Positions 18,198-26,700 of a stretch of DNA of 64,000 nucleotides are shown piece after piece (the stretch's first letter is position 1; every line of letters begins with the position of its first letter). The stretch comes from JAMLHH01 sp037189845. GTDB lineage: Bacteria > Bacteroidota > Bacteroidia > Chitinophagales > JADIYW01. The DNA is taken from NCBI GenBank assembly GCA_037189845.1, contig JBBCIS010000003.1, forward strand, positions 558,001 through 622,000, written 5' to 3'. The position numbers and the translations under genes were made by a program. The notes beneath the pieces are model-generated. The model did no database searches, was not told the origin of the DNA, and saw only the letters and a list, made by a program, of their open reading frames with translations.

Positions 18198-20144
18198 ATG
18201 TACAAAATAGAAGATTTAAAAGGGATGCTACTCCCTGACTTAAAAGAAATAGCTTTGGAACTTGGTATTAATAAAACTGAAGTTTCAAGATCAAGAAAAC
18301 AACAACTTGTACAAGTAATTATGGATAAACAATCCGGTAATTACATAGAAAACATACCCTTTGAAGATCCAATGCAAGAAAATAATACTATCGAAGTAAA
18401 TATTCCTGAAAACAATATAGAGTTCGAAGAAACCAAAGAATCCGTAGATGAATTTTCACCGGAAAAAAAGAAAAGAAACAGGATTCTGAGAAAAGTTGCC
18501 GAACCTGTTTCAATTCAAACCAAGAACTACAGTTCTAATGTAGACCCGGAAAATACAACTTCAGAATCCTCCACAACTCCACCTCCGGCAACTCCTTCTT
18601 CACCGGAACCTGCTTTTCAGTCATTTGTCATAAATAACTCCAATACTCCTCCTCCCGGGATGCCGGAAATTCCTACAAATGTAGAGTTCAGAAAAAGAGG
18701 CAGGCGACCTAAGGATGCAAACGCAGCTGAAGAAAACGCCCAAAGTGGAATTATTTTCGAGCAACCGAAAAAAGAAGCAGAAAAAGAGCCATTGTTTTTT
18801 GAAATATCCCAGGCTAAAGAGCCGGCTGCACTGGCCGAAACAAAAACAGAAGCACCTGAACCAGCGCCTGCTGAAAAAGAAGAAAAATCAAGAAATTTTG
18901 ACCGTCAGAACAGAAATGACCGTCAAACCAGAGGTGACAAGATGCCTTACCCTCAACAAAACAGGGATAACAGAGAAAGAAATAATCATCACGAAGCTGA
19001 TAAAAATAATGTCGACATTTTCGCAGAATTAGACGCATCTATCTCTGCAGAAGGCGTTTTGGAGATCATACCTGACGGATACGGATTTTTAAGATCGGCA
19101 GATTATAACTATTTGTCTTCTCCTGATGATGTATATGTATCTCCCTCACAAATTAAAAATTTAGGTTTAAAAACCGGTGATACCATCGTTTGTACGATCC
19201 GTCCTCCTAAAGAAGGTGAAAAATATTTCGCACTTCAAAAGGTAGAAACTATCAATGGTAAACTACCCCAACACATCAGAGACAGGGTACCTTTTGATTA
19301 TCTGACACCACTTTTCCCTACAGAAAAGCTCAACTTATTCTATGAAGCTAATAATTATTCTACAAGAGTAGTAGATCTTTTTGCTCCGATAGGTAAAGGT
19401 CAGAGAGGCATGATCGTAGCTCAGCCGAAAGTAGGTAAAACCATGTTGCTGAAAGATATTGCCAACGCTATCGCAAAAAATCACCCGGAAGTATATCTGA
19501 TCGTTTTGTTGATAGATGAACGCCCGGAAGAGGTAACAGATATGCAACGCAGTGTCAATGCAGAAGTAGTTGCTTCTACGTTTGATGAGCCAGCGGACAG
19601 ACACGTAAAAGTTTCCAATATCGTACTCCAAAAAGCTAAAAGACTGGTAGAGTGCGGGCACGATGTAGTGATACTTTTAGATTCAATTACAAGACTTGCA
19701 AGAGCTTACAATACTACGGCACCATCCAGCGGTAAGGTTCTTTCCGGCGGTGTGGAAGCTAATGCGCTACACAAACCTAAACAGTTCTTTGGAGCTGCCA
19801 GAAATATCGAAAACGGAGGCTCACTGACTATCGTAGCTACAGCATTGATAGATACAGGCTCTAAAATGGATGAGGTTATCTTTGAAGAATTCAAGGGTAC
19901 CGGTAACATGGAGCTTTCATTGGATAGAAAAATTGCCAACAGAAGGATCTTCCCTGCCGTGGATGTGGTGGCATCTTCTACCAGAAGAGACGACTTGTTG
20001 CTGGATAAAGATATGCAACAAAAAATCTGGATTCTTCGTAACCACCTGGCAGATATGACCTCAGAGGAAGCTATCCAGTTCATTTTGCGACAAATGAGAG
20101 GCACCAGAAGTAATGAGGAATTCCTGATTACCATGAATAGATAA
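18198..20144 (+). CDS. rho: Transcription termination factor Rho
   Basis: 648 residues, versus about 420 in E. coli. A Rho_N/SAP-like helical domain (about 1-50: IEDLKGMLLPDLKEIALELG) is followed by a long disordered Pro/Glu/Lys/Asn-rich insertion (about 60-270), the cold-shock RNA-binding domain (about 280-350, GYGFLRSADYNY) and the RecA-like ATPase. Walker A is AQPKVGKT (about 408-415), Walker B VVILLDSITRLARAYN, and the Q/R loops (SGKVLSGGVEANAL) are intact. The hexameric helicase ends transcription at unstructured C-rich RNA. The long insertion is a known feature of Bacteroidota Rho. Confidence 0.98.
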   Translation: MYKIEDLKGMLLPDLKEIALELGINKTEVSRSRKQQLVQVIMDKQSGNYIENIPFEDPMQENNTIEVNIPENNIEFEETKESVDEFSPEKKKRNRILRKVAEPVSIQTKNYSSNVDPENTTSESSTTPPPATPSSPEPAFQSFVINNSNTPPPGMPEIPTNVEFRKRGRRPKDANAAEENAQSGIIFEQPKKEAEKEPLFFEISQAKEPAALAETKTEAPEPAPAEKEEKSRNFDRQNRNDRQTRGDKMPYPQQNRDNRERNNHHEADKNNVDIFAELDASISAEGVLEIIPDGYGFLRSADYNYLSSPDDVYVSPSQIKNLGLKTGDTIVCTIRPPKEGEKYFALQKVETINGKLPQHIRDRVPFDYLTPLFPTEKLNLFYEANNYSTRVVDLFAPIGKGQRGMIVAQPKVGKTMLLKDIANAIAKNHPEVYLIVLLIDERPEEVTDMQRSVNAEVVASTFDEPADRHVKVSNIVLQKAKRLVECGHDVVILLDSITRLARAYNTTAPSSGKVLSGGVEANALHKPKQFFGAARNIENGGSLTIVATALIDTGSKMDEVIFEEFKGTGNMELSLDRKIANRRIFPAVDVVASSTRRDDLLLDKDMQQKIWILRNHLADMTSEEAIQFILRQMRGTRSNEEFLITMNR

Positions 20145-20166
20145 CATAATCTTTAACATAAAAGGA

Positions 20167-20195
20167 TTGTAAAGTTGAAAAAATACATATCTTTG
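20167..20195 (+). promoter_or_regulatory. rpmH promoter
   Basis: TTG (20167-20169), 18-base spacer, TATCTTTG (20188-20195), a full -7 match. The ATG of rpmH is 24 bases further on. It lies immediately downstream of the rho stop. Confidence 0.75.
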
Positions 20196-20219
20196 CAGTC
20201 CTTGAAAAAAATTAAGTAG

Positions 20220-20375
20220 ATGAAAAGGACTTTTCAACCTTCGGTACGTAAGAGAAAAAATAAGCACGGCTTTAGAGAGCGCATGGCAACAAAGGGTGGT
20301 AGAGCAGTTTTGAACGCTCGCAGAGCGAGAGGCCGCAAAAAACTATCAGTTTCTGACGAGCTTAAATTGAAGTAA
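20220..20375 (+). CDS. rpmH: Ribosomal protein L34
   Basis: 51 residues, from MKRTFQPSVRKRKNKHGFRE to SVSDELKLK, with the full L34 signature (GFRERMATKGGRAVL). Small basic protein of the large subunit. It is encoded directly ahead of rnpA, the usual bacterial order, from its own promoter. Confidence 0.98.
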   Translation: MKRTFQPSVRKRKNKHGFRERMATKGGRAVLNARRARGRKKLSVSDELKLK

Positions 20376-20380
20376 CAATT

Positions 20381-20824
20381 CTGAAAAAGGAAAGGTCACA
20401 TAGAAATACTTTTCCTAAAAGCATACGCCTAAAAAGTGTAAAAGAAATAGATACACTTTTTAGGCATCGCTTTTTTTTATCTAGTGGATATTTCAGACTC
20501 TACTATTTAAACAGGGAAAGCACGGTCTCCAAAGAACCATTACAGTTCATGGTAAGTGCCCCTAAAAAAAACTTCCCTCATGCAGTAGACCGCAATCTGA
20601 TCAAAAGGAGAATGCGCGAAGCTATCCGCCATGAAAAAGAACAAATAGAACAATTTGTCATTCATCAGAATTACAGAGTTATTTTTGCTGTAACTTACAC
20701 CGGCAAGAAAATCCCCGATGCTCTTCAAGCGAGCAAAAGCGTTGGTCATTTATTTCGCTTATGGATTCAGAAACATGAAACTAATACAACAGATTCTCAT
20801 ATTTCCGTTCCTCCTGCTGATTAA
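20381..20824 (+). CDS. rnpA: Ribonuclease P protein component, non-canonical start
   Basis: RnpA assists the RNase P RNA in cutting the 5' leader of pre-tRNAs. The conserved N-terminal region (TFPKSIRLKSVKEIDTLF) and the RNR motif RNLIKRRMREA are present in one uninterrupted frame. There is no ATG, GTG or TTG between the in-frame stop TAA at 20363-20365 and an ATG at 20549 that lies deep in the domain. Translation must therefore begin at a rare codon: CTG 20381 (used here), ATT 20378 or ATT 20366. A 14-bp terminator-like hairpin lies inside the coding sequence (20427-20478). The 3' end overlaps yidD. Confidence 0.88.
   Translation: MKKERSHRNTFPKSIRLKSVKEIDTLFRHRFFLSSGYFRLYYLNRESTVSKEPLQFMVSAPKKNFPHAVDRNLIKRRMREAIRHEKEQIEQFVIHQNYRVIFAVTYTGKKIPDALQASKSVGHLFRLWIQKHETNTTDSHISVPPAD
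20427..20478 (+). terminator. Terminator-like hairpin inside rnpA
   Basis: Perfect inverted repeat GCCTAAAAAGTGTA (20427-20440) and TACACTTTTTAGGC (20452-20465) with an 11-base loop, followed after 5 bases by eight T (20471-20478). It has the form of an intrinsic terminator 51 bases past the rpmH stop, yet it lies within the coding sequence of rnpA (residues LKSVKEIDTLFRHRFF). It would let most rpmH transcripts end before rnpA. Confidence 0.8.
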
Positions 20825-21008
20825 AATCTATCAGTGGATCATCTCTCCCATGCTCGGTCCTAATAAGTGTCGTTATCAACCTACCTGCTCTCATTATGCA
20901 GTAGAAGCACTGCAAAAGCACGGAGTGTTCAAAGGCGGGTTTTTAGCCGTTAAAAGAATTTTATCCTGCCATCCCTGGGGTGGACACGGATATGATCCGG
21001 TACCTTAG
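20775..21008 (+). CDS. yidD: Membrane protein insertion efficiency factor YidD
   Basis: 77 residues from the ATG at 20775, which fits the family; a longer open frame from 20718 would lie wholly in rnpA. Signature IKIYQWIISPMLGPNKCRYQPTCS is split here as YQWIISPMLG and CRYQPTCSHYAVEAL, ending HPWGGHGYDPVP. It helps insertion of membrane proteins together with YidC. It overlaps the end of rnpA by 50 bases, a common arrangement. Confidence 0.95.
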   Translation: MKLIQQILIFPFLLLIKIYQWIISPMLGPNKCRYQPTCSHYAVEALQKHGVFKGGFLAVKRILSCHPWGGHGYDPVP

Positions 21009-21080
21009 CACTGAAACCTTATCATAGTTTCTTATATTTAAACCTATACCATAGTATATAGGCCTCCAAAACATATAAAC

Positions 21081-22043
21081 ATGATAAGAAATACGCTACT
21101 CTTCTTTGTATTTTTAGCATTTTCTATTTCTAAATCTTTTGCCATAGAATGGTTTCCGAAAGGGGCTACATGGTATTATGAAACTGTTTATTGGGTGGAA
21201 ACTCATTATGGATATCTGAAGATAGAAGTTGTAGGAGATACGCTCATACAAAACAAGCAGGTAAGCATTCTGGACAGAACTTATGTTTCCGCATTAGTTT
21301 CCAATAATACGACTATATATAAAGATATTCCTTTGTATTTATTTTTTGAGGAAGGCAAAGTATATCAATGGATCAATGATGAATTTGTAACGGTTTATGA
21401 ATTCTTCCTTCCAAAAGGTGCATCACATCCGGTAAATGGTTACACTTACGAGGGCAATCCCATATATGCTAAAGTAGATTCTGTATGGAGTAAAACCATC
21501 AATGGTAGAATCCTGAGTGCATTTTCCATCATGGATACAGTTGCTGTAGACAACGAATACGGCTGTATTTTGGTGGAAGCACCATCAGTATTTGAAAAAC
21601 TCGGCTCTGTATATAATTTCTTTCAGGTGATTACCCCTTGTGGAGCGATAGACCACATAACGGATGTTCAATCTCTGAGATGCTATTACGATCCTGAAAT
21701 CGGCTCTGTTACAGTTAAAGACCTTCAATCTCCCGGACCACCACTTCATTATGCTACCTGCGATACGATCGTTCCATATTATCGTGTAGGAGTAACGGAA
21801 TCTTTATCCGTACTTGCTAAAATTTATCCCAATCCAGCAGAAGACGTGCTAAATATTTTCATTTCTAATGAGGAAAAGCTTACTAAAGCGGAAATTTTTG
21901 TACCGGATGGAAGAATTGCACAAACCATACATCGTATTGATTCCGGAAAGATAGATGTCAGCAGACTTCAAAACGGAGTGTATATTTTATTGATTACTTC
22001 TGAAAAGGGAACTCAGTATTATTCCAGATTCATTAAGAAATGA
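21081..22043 (+). CDS. Secreted protein with T9SS sorting domain
   Basis: 320 residues: signal peptide (about 1-21, ending SFA), a central region of unknown function (about 22-245), then a type A T9SS C-terminal sorting domain (about 250-320) with the pattern KIYPNPAEDVLNI, VSRLQNGVYILLI and a Lys-rich end. The protein should be exported by Sec and then across the outer membrane by the type IX system. The central region (for example WFPKGATWYYE) matches a pattern common in Bacteroidota T9SS cargo but gives no activity. Confidence 0.85.
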   Translation: MIRNTLLFFVFLAFSISKSFAIEWFPKGATWYYETVYWVETHYGYLKIEVVGDTLIQNKQVSILDRTYVSALVSNNTTIYKDIPLYLFFEEGKVYQWINDEFVTVYEFFLPKGASHPVNGYTYEGNPIYAKVDSVWSKTINGRILSAFSIMDTVAVDNEYGCILVEAPSVFEKLGSVYNFFQVITPCGAIDHITDVQSLRCYYDPEIGSVTVKDLQSPGPPLHYATCDTIVPYYRVGVTESLSVLAKIYPNPAEDVLNIFISNEEKLTKAEIFVPDGRIAQTIHRIDSGKIDVSRLQNGVYILLITSEKGTQYYSRFIKK

Positions 22044-22086
22044 CAGACGGGTCAAGCTTTAAGATAAAAAATTCATATTAACCAAA

Positions 22087-22557
22087 ATGACAACAATCAA
22101 TTCATCTTTTAAATTTAAGCCTAACATCAGGAAGAGAATTTTTGCAACTCTTATTGACTACGGAATCTATTTACTTGCTTTTTTTCTTTATGTGATGTTC
22201 GTTGGTCATGAAGACGATGAAGGAGGAAAAACAGTAACCGGTTTATCGGCTTTACCCCTCTTTATTTTCTGGTTTATATATTTTGTAATTATAGAGGCTA
22301 TTTTTGGTGCGACTCTCGGGCATCAAGGTCTTAATTTGAAAGTATTGACAATAAACCGGAGAAATATTTCACTGGCGCAGGCACTGAAAAGACATCTTCT
22401 GGACCCCATTGACTTTTTGTTTTATGGCATTCCTGCAATCATTGCCATTAAAAATTCTGACAAACATCAACGCATCGGAGATATGTGGGCTCAGACATTT
22501 ATTGTTGACATGACAGATCCGGAACAATACTCAGATGTGTATATAACCACAAAATAA
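22087..22557 (+). CDS. RDD family membrane protein
   Basis: 156 residues with the RDD layout: KRIFATLIDYGIYLLAFF (first helix with the R/D residues), a central helix pair, GATLGHQGLNLKVL and DKHQRIGDMWAQTFIV. Inner-membrane protein; family function is poorly defined (some members are linked to Na+/H+ antiport). Lies 43 bases after the T9SS protein gene. Confidence 0.87.
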   Translation: MTTINSSFKFKPNIRKRIFATLIDYGIYLLAFFLYVMFVGHEDDEGGKTVTGLSALPLFIFWFIYFVIIEAIFGATLGHQGLNLKVLTINRRNISLAQALKRHLLDPIDFLFYGIPAIIAIKNSDKHQRIGDMWAQTFIVDMTDPEQYSDVYITTK

Positions 22558-22783
22558 AGTGAAAGGTAAACTTACCACCTACACAAATCATTGGATTTTC
22601 AGATACCAAAATCCATCTATTTAATATTCATGCTCAAATTCCAGGGCATAGCTACAATCACATCGCACATCTTTCTATTTATACTTCATCCCTTATTTAG
22701 AACCATACTAATTAGAAGGTTTTAGAAGCTATTTCTATCTCATACTACAATTTGAAAGAAGATTATTCTTTAAATTGGTGCGC

Positions 22784-22791
22784 TAATTTTG
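22784..22791 (+). promoter_or_regulatory. -7 box at fadH
   Basis: TAATTTTG, a full TAnnTTTG match, ending 5 bases before the fadH ATG at 22797. It implies a leaderless or nearly leaderless mRNA. No -33 TTTG at normal spacing. Confidence 0.5.
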
Positions 22792-22796
22792 AAAAC

Positions 22797-24827
22797 ATGT
22801 CATCGACTCAGTATCCTCATTTATTACAACCTTTAGACTTAGGTTTTACGACACTTAAAAACAGAACACTGATGGGCTCTATGCACACAGGTCTGGAAGA
22901 AGTCAAAGGTGGATTTCACAGACAGGCAGCCTTTTTTGCAGAAAGGGCCAAAGGTGATGTAGGACTGATTGTCACAGGCGGGGTTGCGCCTAACTGGGAA
23001 GGTTGGGTAAAGCCTTTTGCTGCAAGAATGACTAATAACAAACACGTTCAACAGCATAGAATAGTAACAAAAGCAGTACATGAAGCCGGAGGAAAAATTG
23101 CTATGCAGATTCTTCATACAGGCAGATATGCTTATCATCCACTGAGCGTGGCACCTTCCGGAATAAAATCTCCTATCACTCCATTTGGTCCGAGACAAAT
23201 GACCTCCTGGGATATCAGAAGAACCATCAACGACTACGCAAATGCCGCAAAGCTGGCTCAGAAAGCAGGTTACGACGGAGTAGAAATTATGGGATCCGAA
23301 GGTTACCTGATCAATCAGTTTATTGTAAAACATACCAATCATCGTACTGACGAATGGGGCGGCCCTTATGAAAACAGAATTAAGTTTCCTATTGAAATTG
23401 TCAGAAGAGTACGTGAAGCAGTAGGAGAGAAATTTATCATCATCTACAGACTTTCGATGATAGATCTGATCGAAGATGGCAGCTCATGGGAAGAGGTGGT
23501 ACATCTCGCAAAAGAAATTGAAAAAGCCGGAACTACTATTATCAATACTGGTATCGGATGGCATGAAGCGCGAATACCGACTATCGCTACACAGGTACCA
23601 AGAGCCGCATTTTCCTGGGTGACTAAAAAGCTCAGAAGTGAAGTAAATATTCCTGTCTGTACGAGCAATCGCATCAATACTCCGGAAGTTGCAGAAAACG
23701 TGCTGAGTGAAGGCCATGCAGATATGATTTCTATGGCAAGACCATTTCTGGCAGATGCATTTTTCGTATCTAAAGCTGCTGCCGGAAAAGCTGATGAAAT
23801 CAACACGTGTATAGCTTGTAATCAGGCTTGCCTGGATCACACATTCAGCAATAAGACAGCTTCCTGCCTGGTCAATCCGCGTGCCTGTCATGAAACGGAG
23901 CTGAATTATCTTCCGACTACTCAGCCTAAAAAATTAGCAGTGGTAGGTGCAGGTCCGGCAGGAATGGCATTTGCAACTATTGCAGCGCAAAGAGGTCATG
24001 ATGTGACTTTATACGACAGTGCTTCTGAAATCGGAGGCCAGTTTAATCTGGCCAAGCAAATTCCGGGTAAAGAAGAATTCCATGAAACTGTCAGATATTT
24101 CAAAAAGCAGATAGAGCTGACCGGGGTTAATCTGGTATTGAATAAAAGAGTAGGAACAGAAGACCTGACTTCATACGACGAGGTGATTCTTGCGACAGGT
24201 ATTGTGCCGAGAGATATTACTTTTGATGGCGCTGACCACGAAAAGGTCGTCTCTTACATAGATATTTTAAAAGAAAACAAAACAGCTGGTAAAAGAGTAG
24301 CTGTCATTGGTGCAGGCGGTATCGGATTTGATGTATCAGAGTTTTTATCTTCAACAAATCCTCATCATGAGCCGTCCGTTCAGGAATGGCTGGCAGAATG
24401 GGGAATTGATCCTAAAAATGAAGTCAGAGGCGGAGTAGAAGGTATGCGGCCACAGCTTCCGGTTTCGCCGAGAGAGATCACTGTTTTTCAAAGAACAAAA
24501 GGCAAAATCGGGGCAAAACTCGGTAAAACTACCGGCTGGATTCATCGTACAAATCTGAAAAAGAAAAAAGTCAGAATGGTCGACGGTGTAGAATACCTCA
24601 AAATAGATGACGAAGGTCTTCACTACAGAGACAAAGATGATTCCATCAAGGTATTTCCATGTGATACAGTAGTCGTATGCGCAGGTCAGCTTTCTCTTAA
24701 AGAACTGGAGCACCCACTTCAGAACCTGAACAAACAGGTGCATTTGATAGGTGGTGCTTCTGTAGCTGCGGAGTTAGATGCCAAAAGAGCCATCAATCAG
24801 GCAGCGAGATTAGCAGCCAAAATCTAA
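22797..24827 (+). CDS. fadH: 2,4-dienoyl-CoA reductase (NADPH), FadH type
   Basis: 676 residues from the ATG at 22797 (an upstream TTG at 22752 lies before the promoter box and is rejected). Reduces 2,4-dienoyl-CoA from unsaturated fatty-acid beta-oxidation. An Old-Yellow-Enzyme-like FMN barrel (about 1-340: LDLGFTTLKNRTLMGSMHTG, EGYLIN with the catalytic Tyr, GIGWHEARIPT with the catalytic His) is followed by a 4Fe-4S site (CIACNQAC...C) and an FAD/NAD(P) domain (VVGAGPAGMAFA, VIGAGGIGFD). All cofactor motifs are intact and the sequence is strikingly like enterobacterial FadH. No other beta-oxidation gene is adjacent. Confidence 0.96.
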   Translation: MSSTQYPHLLQPLDLGFTTLKNRTLMGSMHTGLEEVKGGFHRQAAFFAERAKGDVGLIVTGGVAPNWEGWVKPFAARMTNNKHVQQHRIVTKAVHEAGGKIAMQILHTGRYAYHPLSVAPSGIKSPITPFGPRQMTSWDIRRTINDYANAAKLAQKAGYDGVEIMGSEGYLINQFIVKHTNHRTDEWGGPYENRIKFPIEIVRRVREAVGEKFIIIYRLSMIDLIEDGSSWEEVVHLAKEIEKAGTTIINTGIGWHEARIPTIATQVPRAAFSWVTKKLRSEVNIPVCTSNRINTPEVAENVLSEGHADMISMARPFLADAFFVSKAAAGKADEINTCIACNQACLDHTFSNKTASCLVNPRACHETELNYLPTTQPKKLAVVGAGPAGMAFATIAAQRGHDVTLYDSASEIGGQFNLAKQIPGKEEFHETVRYFKKQIELTGVNLVLNKRVGTEDLTSYDEVILATGIVPRDITFDGADHEKVVSYIDILKENKTAGKRVAVIGAGGIGFDVSEFLSSTNPHHEPSVQEWLAEWGIDPKNEVRGGVEGMRPQLPVSPREITVFQRTKGKIGAKLGKTTGWIHRTNLKKKKVRMVDGVEYLKIDDEGLHYRDKDDSIKVFPCDTVVVCAGQLSLKELEHPLQNLNKQVHLIGGASVAAELDAKRAINQAARLAAKI

Positions 24828-24871
24828 TTTTCAAACTTTCACAATTAATCTTTCATAAAATAGCGGTAAAC

Positions 24872-24901
24872 TTTTATTGAAATATTACGTCATTATATTT
24901 G
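24872..24901 (+). promoter_or_regulatory. Predicted helicase gene promoter
   Basis: TATATTTG (24894-24901), full -7 match, with TTTT (24872-24875) 18 bases upstream as a weak -33. Leader about 65 bases to the ATG at 24972. Confidence 0.55.
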
Positions 24902-24971
24902 AGATTGAGTTTTATTGTGCAACTTAGTGCGTTCTTTTTTAGCAGACAAATTTTTTACGGGAGACAGTTGA

Positions 24972-26504
24972 ATGATAGTTTATGAGCGTCCTCAATCCGC
25001 GAGGAAATTATACCCATACCAGGAGGTTTATATTGAAAAGATTTTCCATCACCTAACAGAAAATCCTGCTAGACAGAATATCTTATTTCAATTGCCTACA
25101 GGCGGGGGCAAAACTGTTATTTTCTCCGAAATCTCCAGAAAGTTCATCAATGAATGTGGCGGAAAAGTACTGATACTGACACATAGAATTGAACTGCTGA
25201 AGCAAACTGCCAACGCTTTGCAAGAAGCAAATGTACCATCCAAACTTATTATCAGTGAGGTCGGTGATCTGGAAGACCAGGAAAACTACAGCTGTTTTCT
25301 TGCTATGGTGGAAACGCTCAACAATCGCCTGAAATCTGATGAATGTTATCTGAAAGACATAGATCTGGTGATCGTGGATGAGGCACACTACAACTCATTC
25401 AGAAAGATTTTCCATTATTTCAAGGACATCATTATCCTGGGTGTTACCGCCACTCCTTTGAGCTCCAATCAGCAGCTGCCTCTAAAAGATAATTATGCCA
25501 AGCTGATCATCGGCGATTCTATCAAAGAGCTGATCGAGAAAGGATTTCTGAGCTCAGCAACTACGTATACCTATGATGTTCACTTAGGTGGCTTGAAAAT
25601 AGGTATGGACGGAGACTATACCGTAAGCTCCCTGGACAGGATCTATAGTGCTTATGAAATGCAGGAAAGATTGATTTCTACCTACAGAGAAAAGGCACTC
25701 GGGACAAAGACACTTATTTTCAACAGTAGTATTGCTACTTCCAAGCAGGTAGAAAAGCTTTTTCGGGAAGCAGGTTTTGAAATCCGCCATCTGGACAGCA
25801 CCAATAACAAGCAGGAAAGAAAAGAAACGTTGGAATGGTTCAGAGATGTACCGGATGCGATCATCACATCTGTAGGTATTCTGACGACAGGTTTTGACGA
25901 GCCTACAGTAGAAACTATCATCCTCAACAGAGCTACGAGATCTCTGACTTTATATCACCAGATGGTGGGCAGAGGCAGCAGAAGACTGGCAGATAAAGAT
26001 CATTTTACCATTATAGATCTGGGTAATAATGCCCGGAGGCTGGGTCTTTGGCAGGATTATATTGACTGGCAGGATGTATTTGTCAATCCGGAAAGATTTC
26101 TCGAGCATCTGGTCGAAAGAGAGGACAGATTGGATAAAGGTCTTATGTATATTCTTCCGGATGAAGTCAAAAATAATTTCCCCAAAACGGACAATTTTGA
26201 TTTTGATATGGAAGATGAATACTTCAAGCTTCTTTCAAAAGGTAAGAAAACTATCGAAGCAATTGATCTTTCTGTAGATGATCACTTCAACAGGATTCTT
26301 GAAAATGCTGAAGATATGTTTCATGGTATTGATCTGCTCAATATTTTACAGGATGAGATCAGATATCGCTTAAGTGTCTACACAAATTGTATGGCTAAAA
26401 GCACCAAAAATTATTTCAACTGGCTGTTTGAAAATTATAACGAAGAAATCAAAAGAAGAATCAGAGCTGCACTTCCTATCAATTTTGAAGAAGACGAAGA
26501 TTAA
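24972..26504 (+). CDS. DEAD/DEAH-box SF2 helicase
   Basis: 510 residues. RecA-like domain 1 has Walker A QLPTGGGKT (about 40-48), VDEAH (about 134-138) and TATPL; domain 2 has ITSVGILTTGFDEP and the arginine-finger motif QMVGRGSRR. This is the SSL2/ResIII-type (XPB-like) subgroup. A C-terminal segment of about 140 residues (FERFLEHL-like start, acidic end) has no recognised domain. It stands alone between its own promoter and terminator, with no nuclease, methyltransferase or phage gene nearby, so a DNA-repair housekeeping role is more likely than a defence role. Confidence 0.9.
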   Translation: MIVYERPQSARKLYPYQEVYIEKIFHHLTENPARQNILFQLPTGGGKTVIFSEISRKFINECGGKVLILTHRIELLKQTANALQEANVPSKLIISEVGDLEDQENYSCFLAMVETLNNRLKSDECYLKDIDLVIVDEAHYNSFRKIFHYFKDIIILGVTATPLSSNQQLPLKDNYAKLIIGDSIKELIEKGFLSSATTYTYDVHLGGLKIGMDGDYTVSSLDRIYSAYEMQERLISTYREKALGTKTLIFNSSIATSKQVEKLFREAGFEIRHLDSTNNKQERKETLEWFRDVPDAIITSVGILTTGFDEPTVETIILNRATRSLTLYHQMVGRGSRRLADKDHFTIIDLGNNARRLGLWQDYIDWQDVFVNPERFLEHLVEREDRLDKGLMYILPDEVKNNFPKTDNFDFDMEDEYFKLLSKGKKTIEAIDLSVDDHFNRILENAEDMFHGIDLLNILQDEIRYRLSVYTNCMAKSTKNYFNWLFENYNEEIKRRIRAALPINFEEDED

Positions 26505-26534
26505 TCTTTTCTGAAAATATCTTTTATAAAACTC

Positions 26535-26565
26535 AACAGGCTGCCCGGAATGGGCAGCCTGTTTT
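26535..26565 (+). terminator. Intrinsic terminator after the helicase gene
   Basis: Stem CAGGCTGCCC/GGGCAGCCTG (26537-26546 with 26552-26561), 5-base loop, followed by TTTT. It lies about 30 bases after the stop. Confidence 0.9.
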
Positions 26566-26700
26566 GCATTAGATTACTACATACTAAAAGAAACGGAATG
26601 AATTAACTGAGTCATTTTTAAATTCTGAATCAGGATTTCCCGAATTGGGGGACATATATCACTATGTCCCCTTGGGATGAAAACAGACTCACTAATTGTT

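Noticed and set aside
19706..20134. 142-codon minus-strand ORF
   Set aside because: Antisense to the most conserved part of rho.
20549..20824. ATG at 20549 as the start of rnpA
   Set aside because: It would remove about 45 residues that match the conserved N-terminal RnpA sequence, and the frame upstream is open and coding-like.
21042..21062. Hairpin CCTATA/TATAGG after yidD as a terminator
   Set aside because: Six A-T-rich base pairs and no T run.
22839..23342. 167-codon minus-strand ORF
   Set aside because: Antisense within fadH, whose motifs are unambiguous; Cys/Phe-rich composition typical of a shadow frame.
24972..26504. Helicase gene as part of a defence system
   Set aside because: It stands alone with its own promoter and terminator; no nuclease, methyltransferase, sensor or phage-like gene is adjacent.
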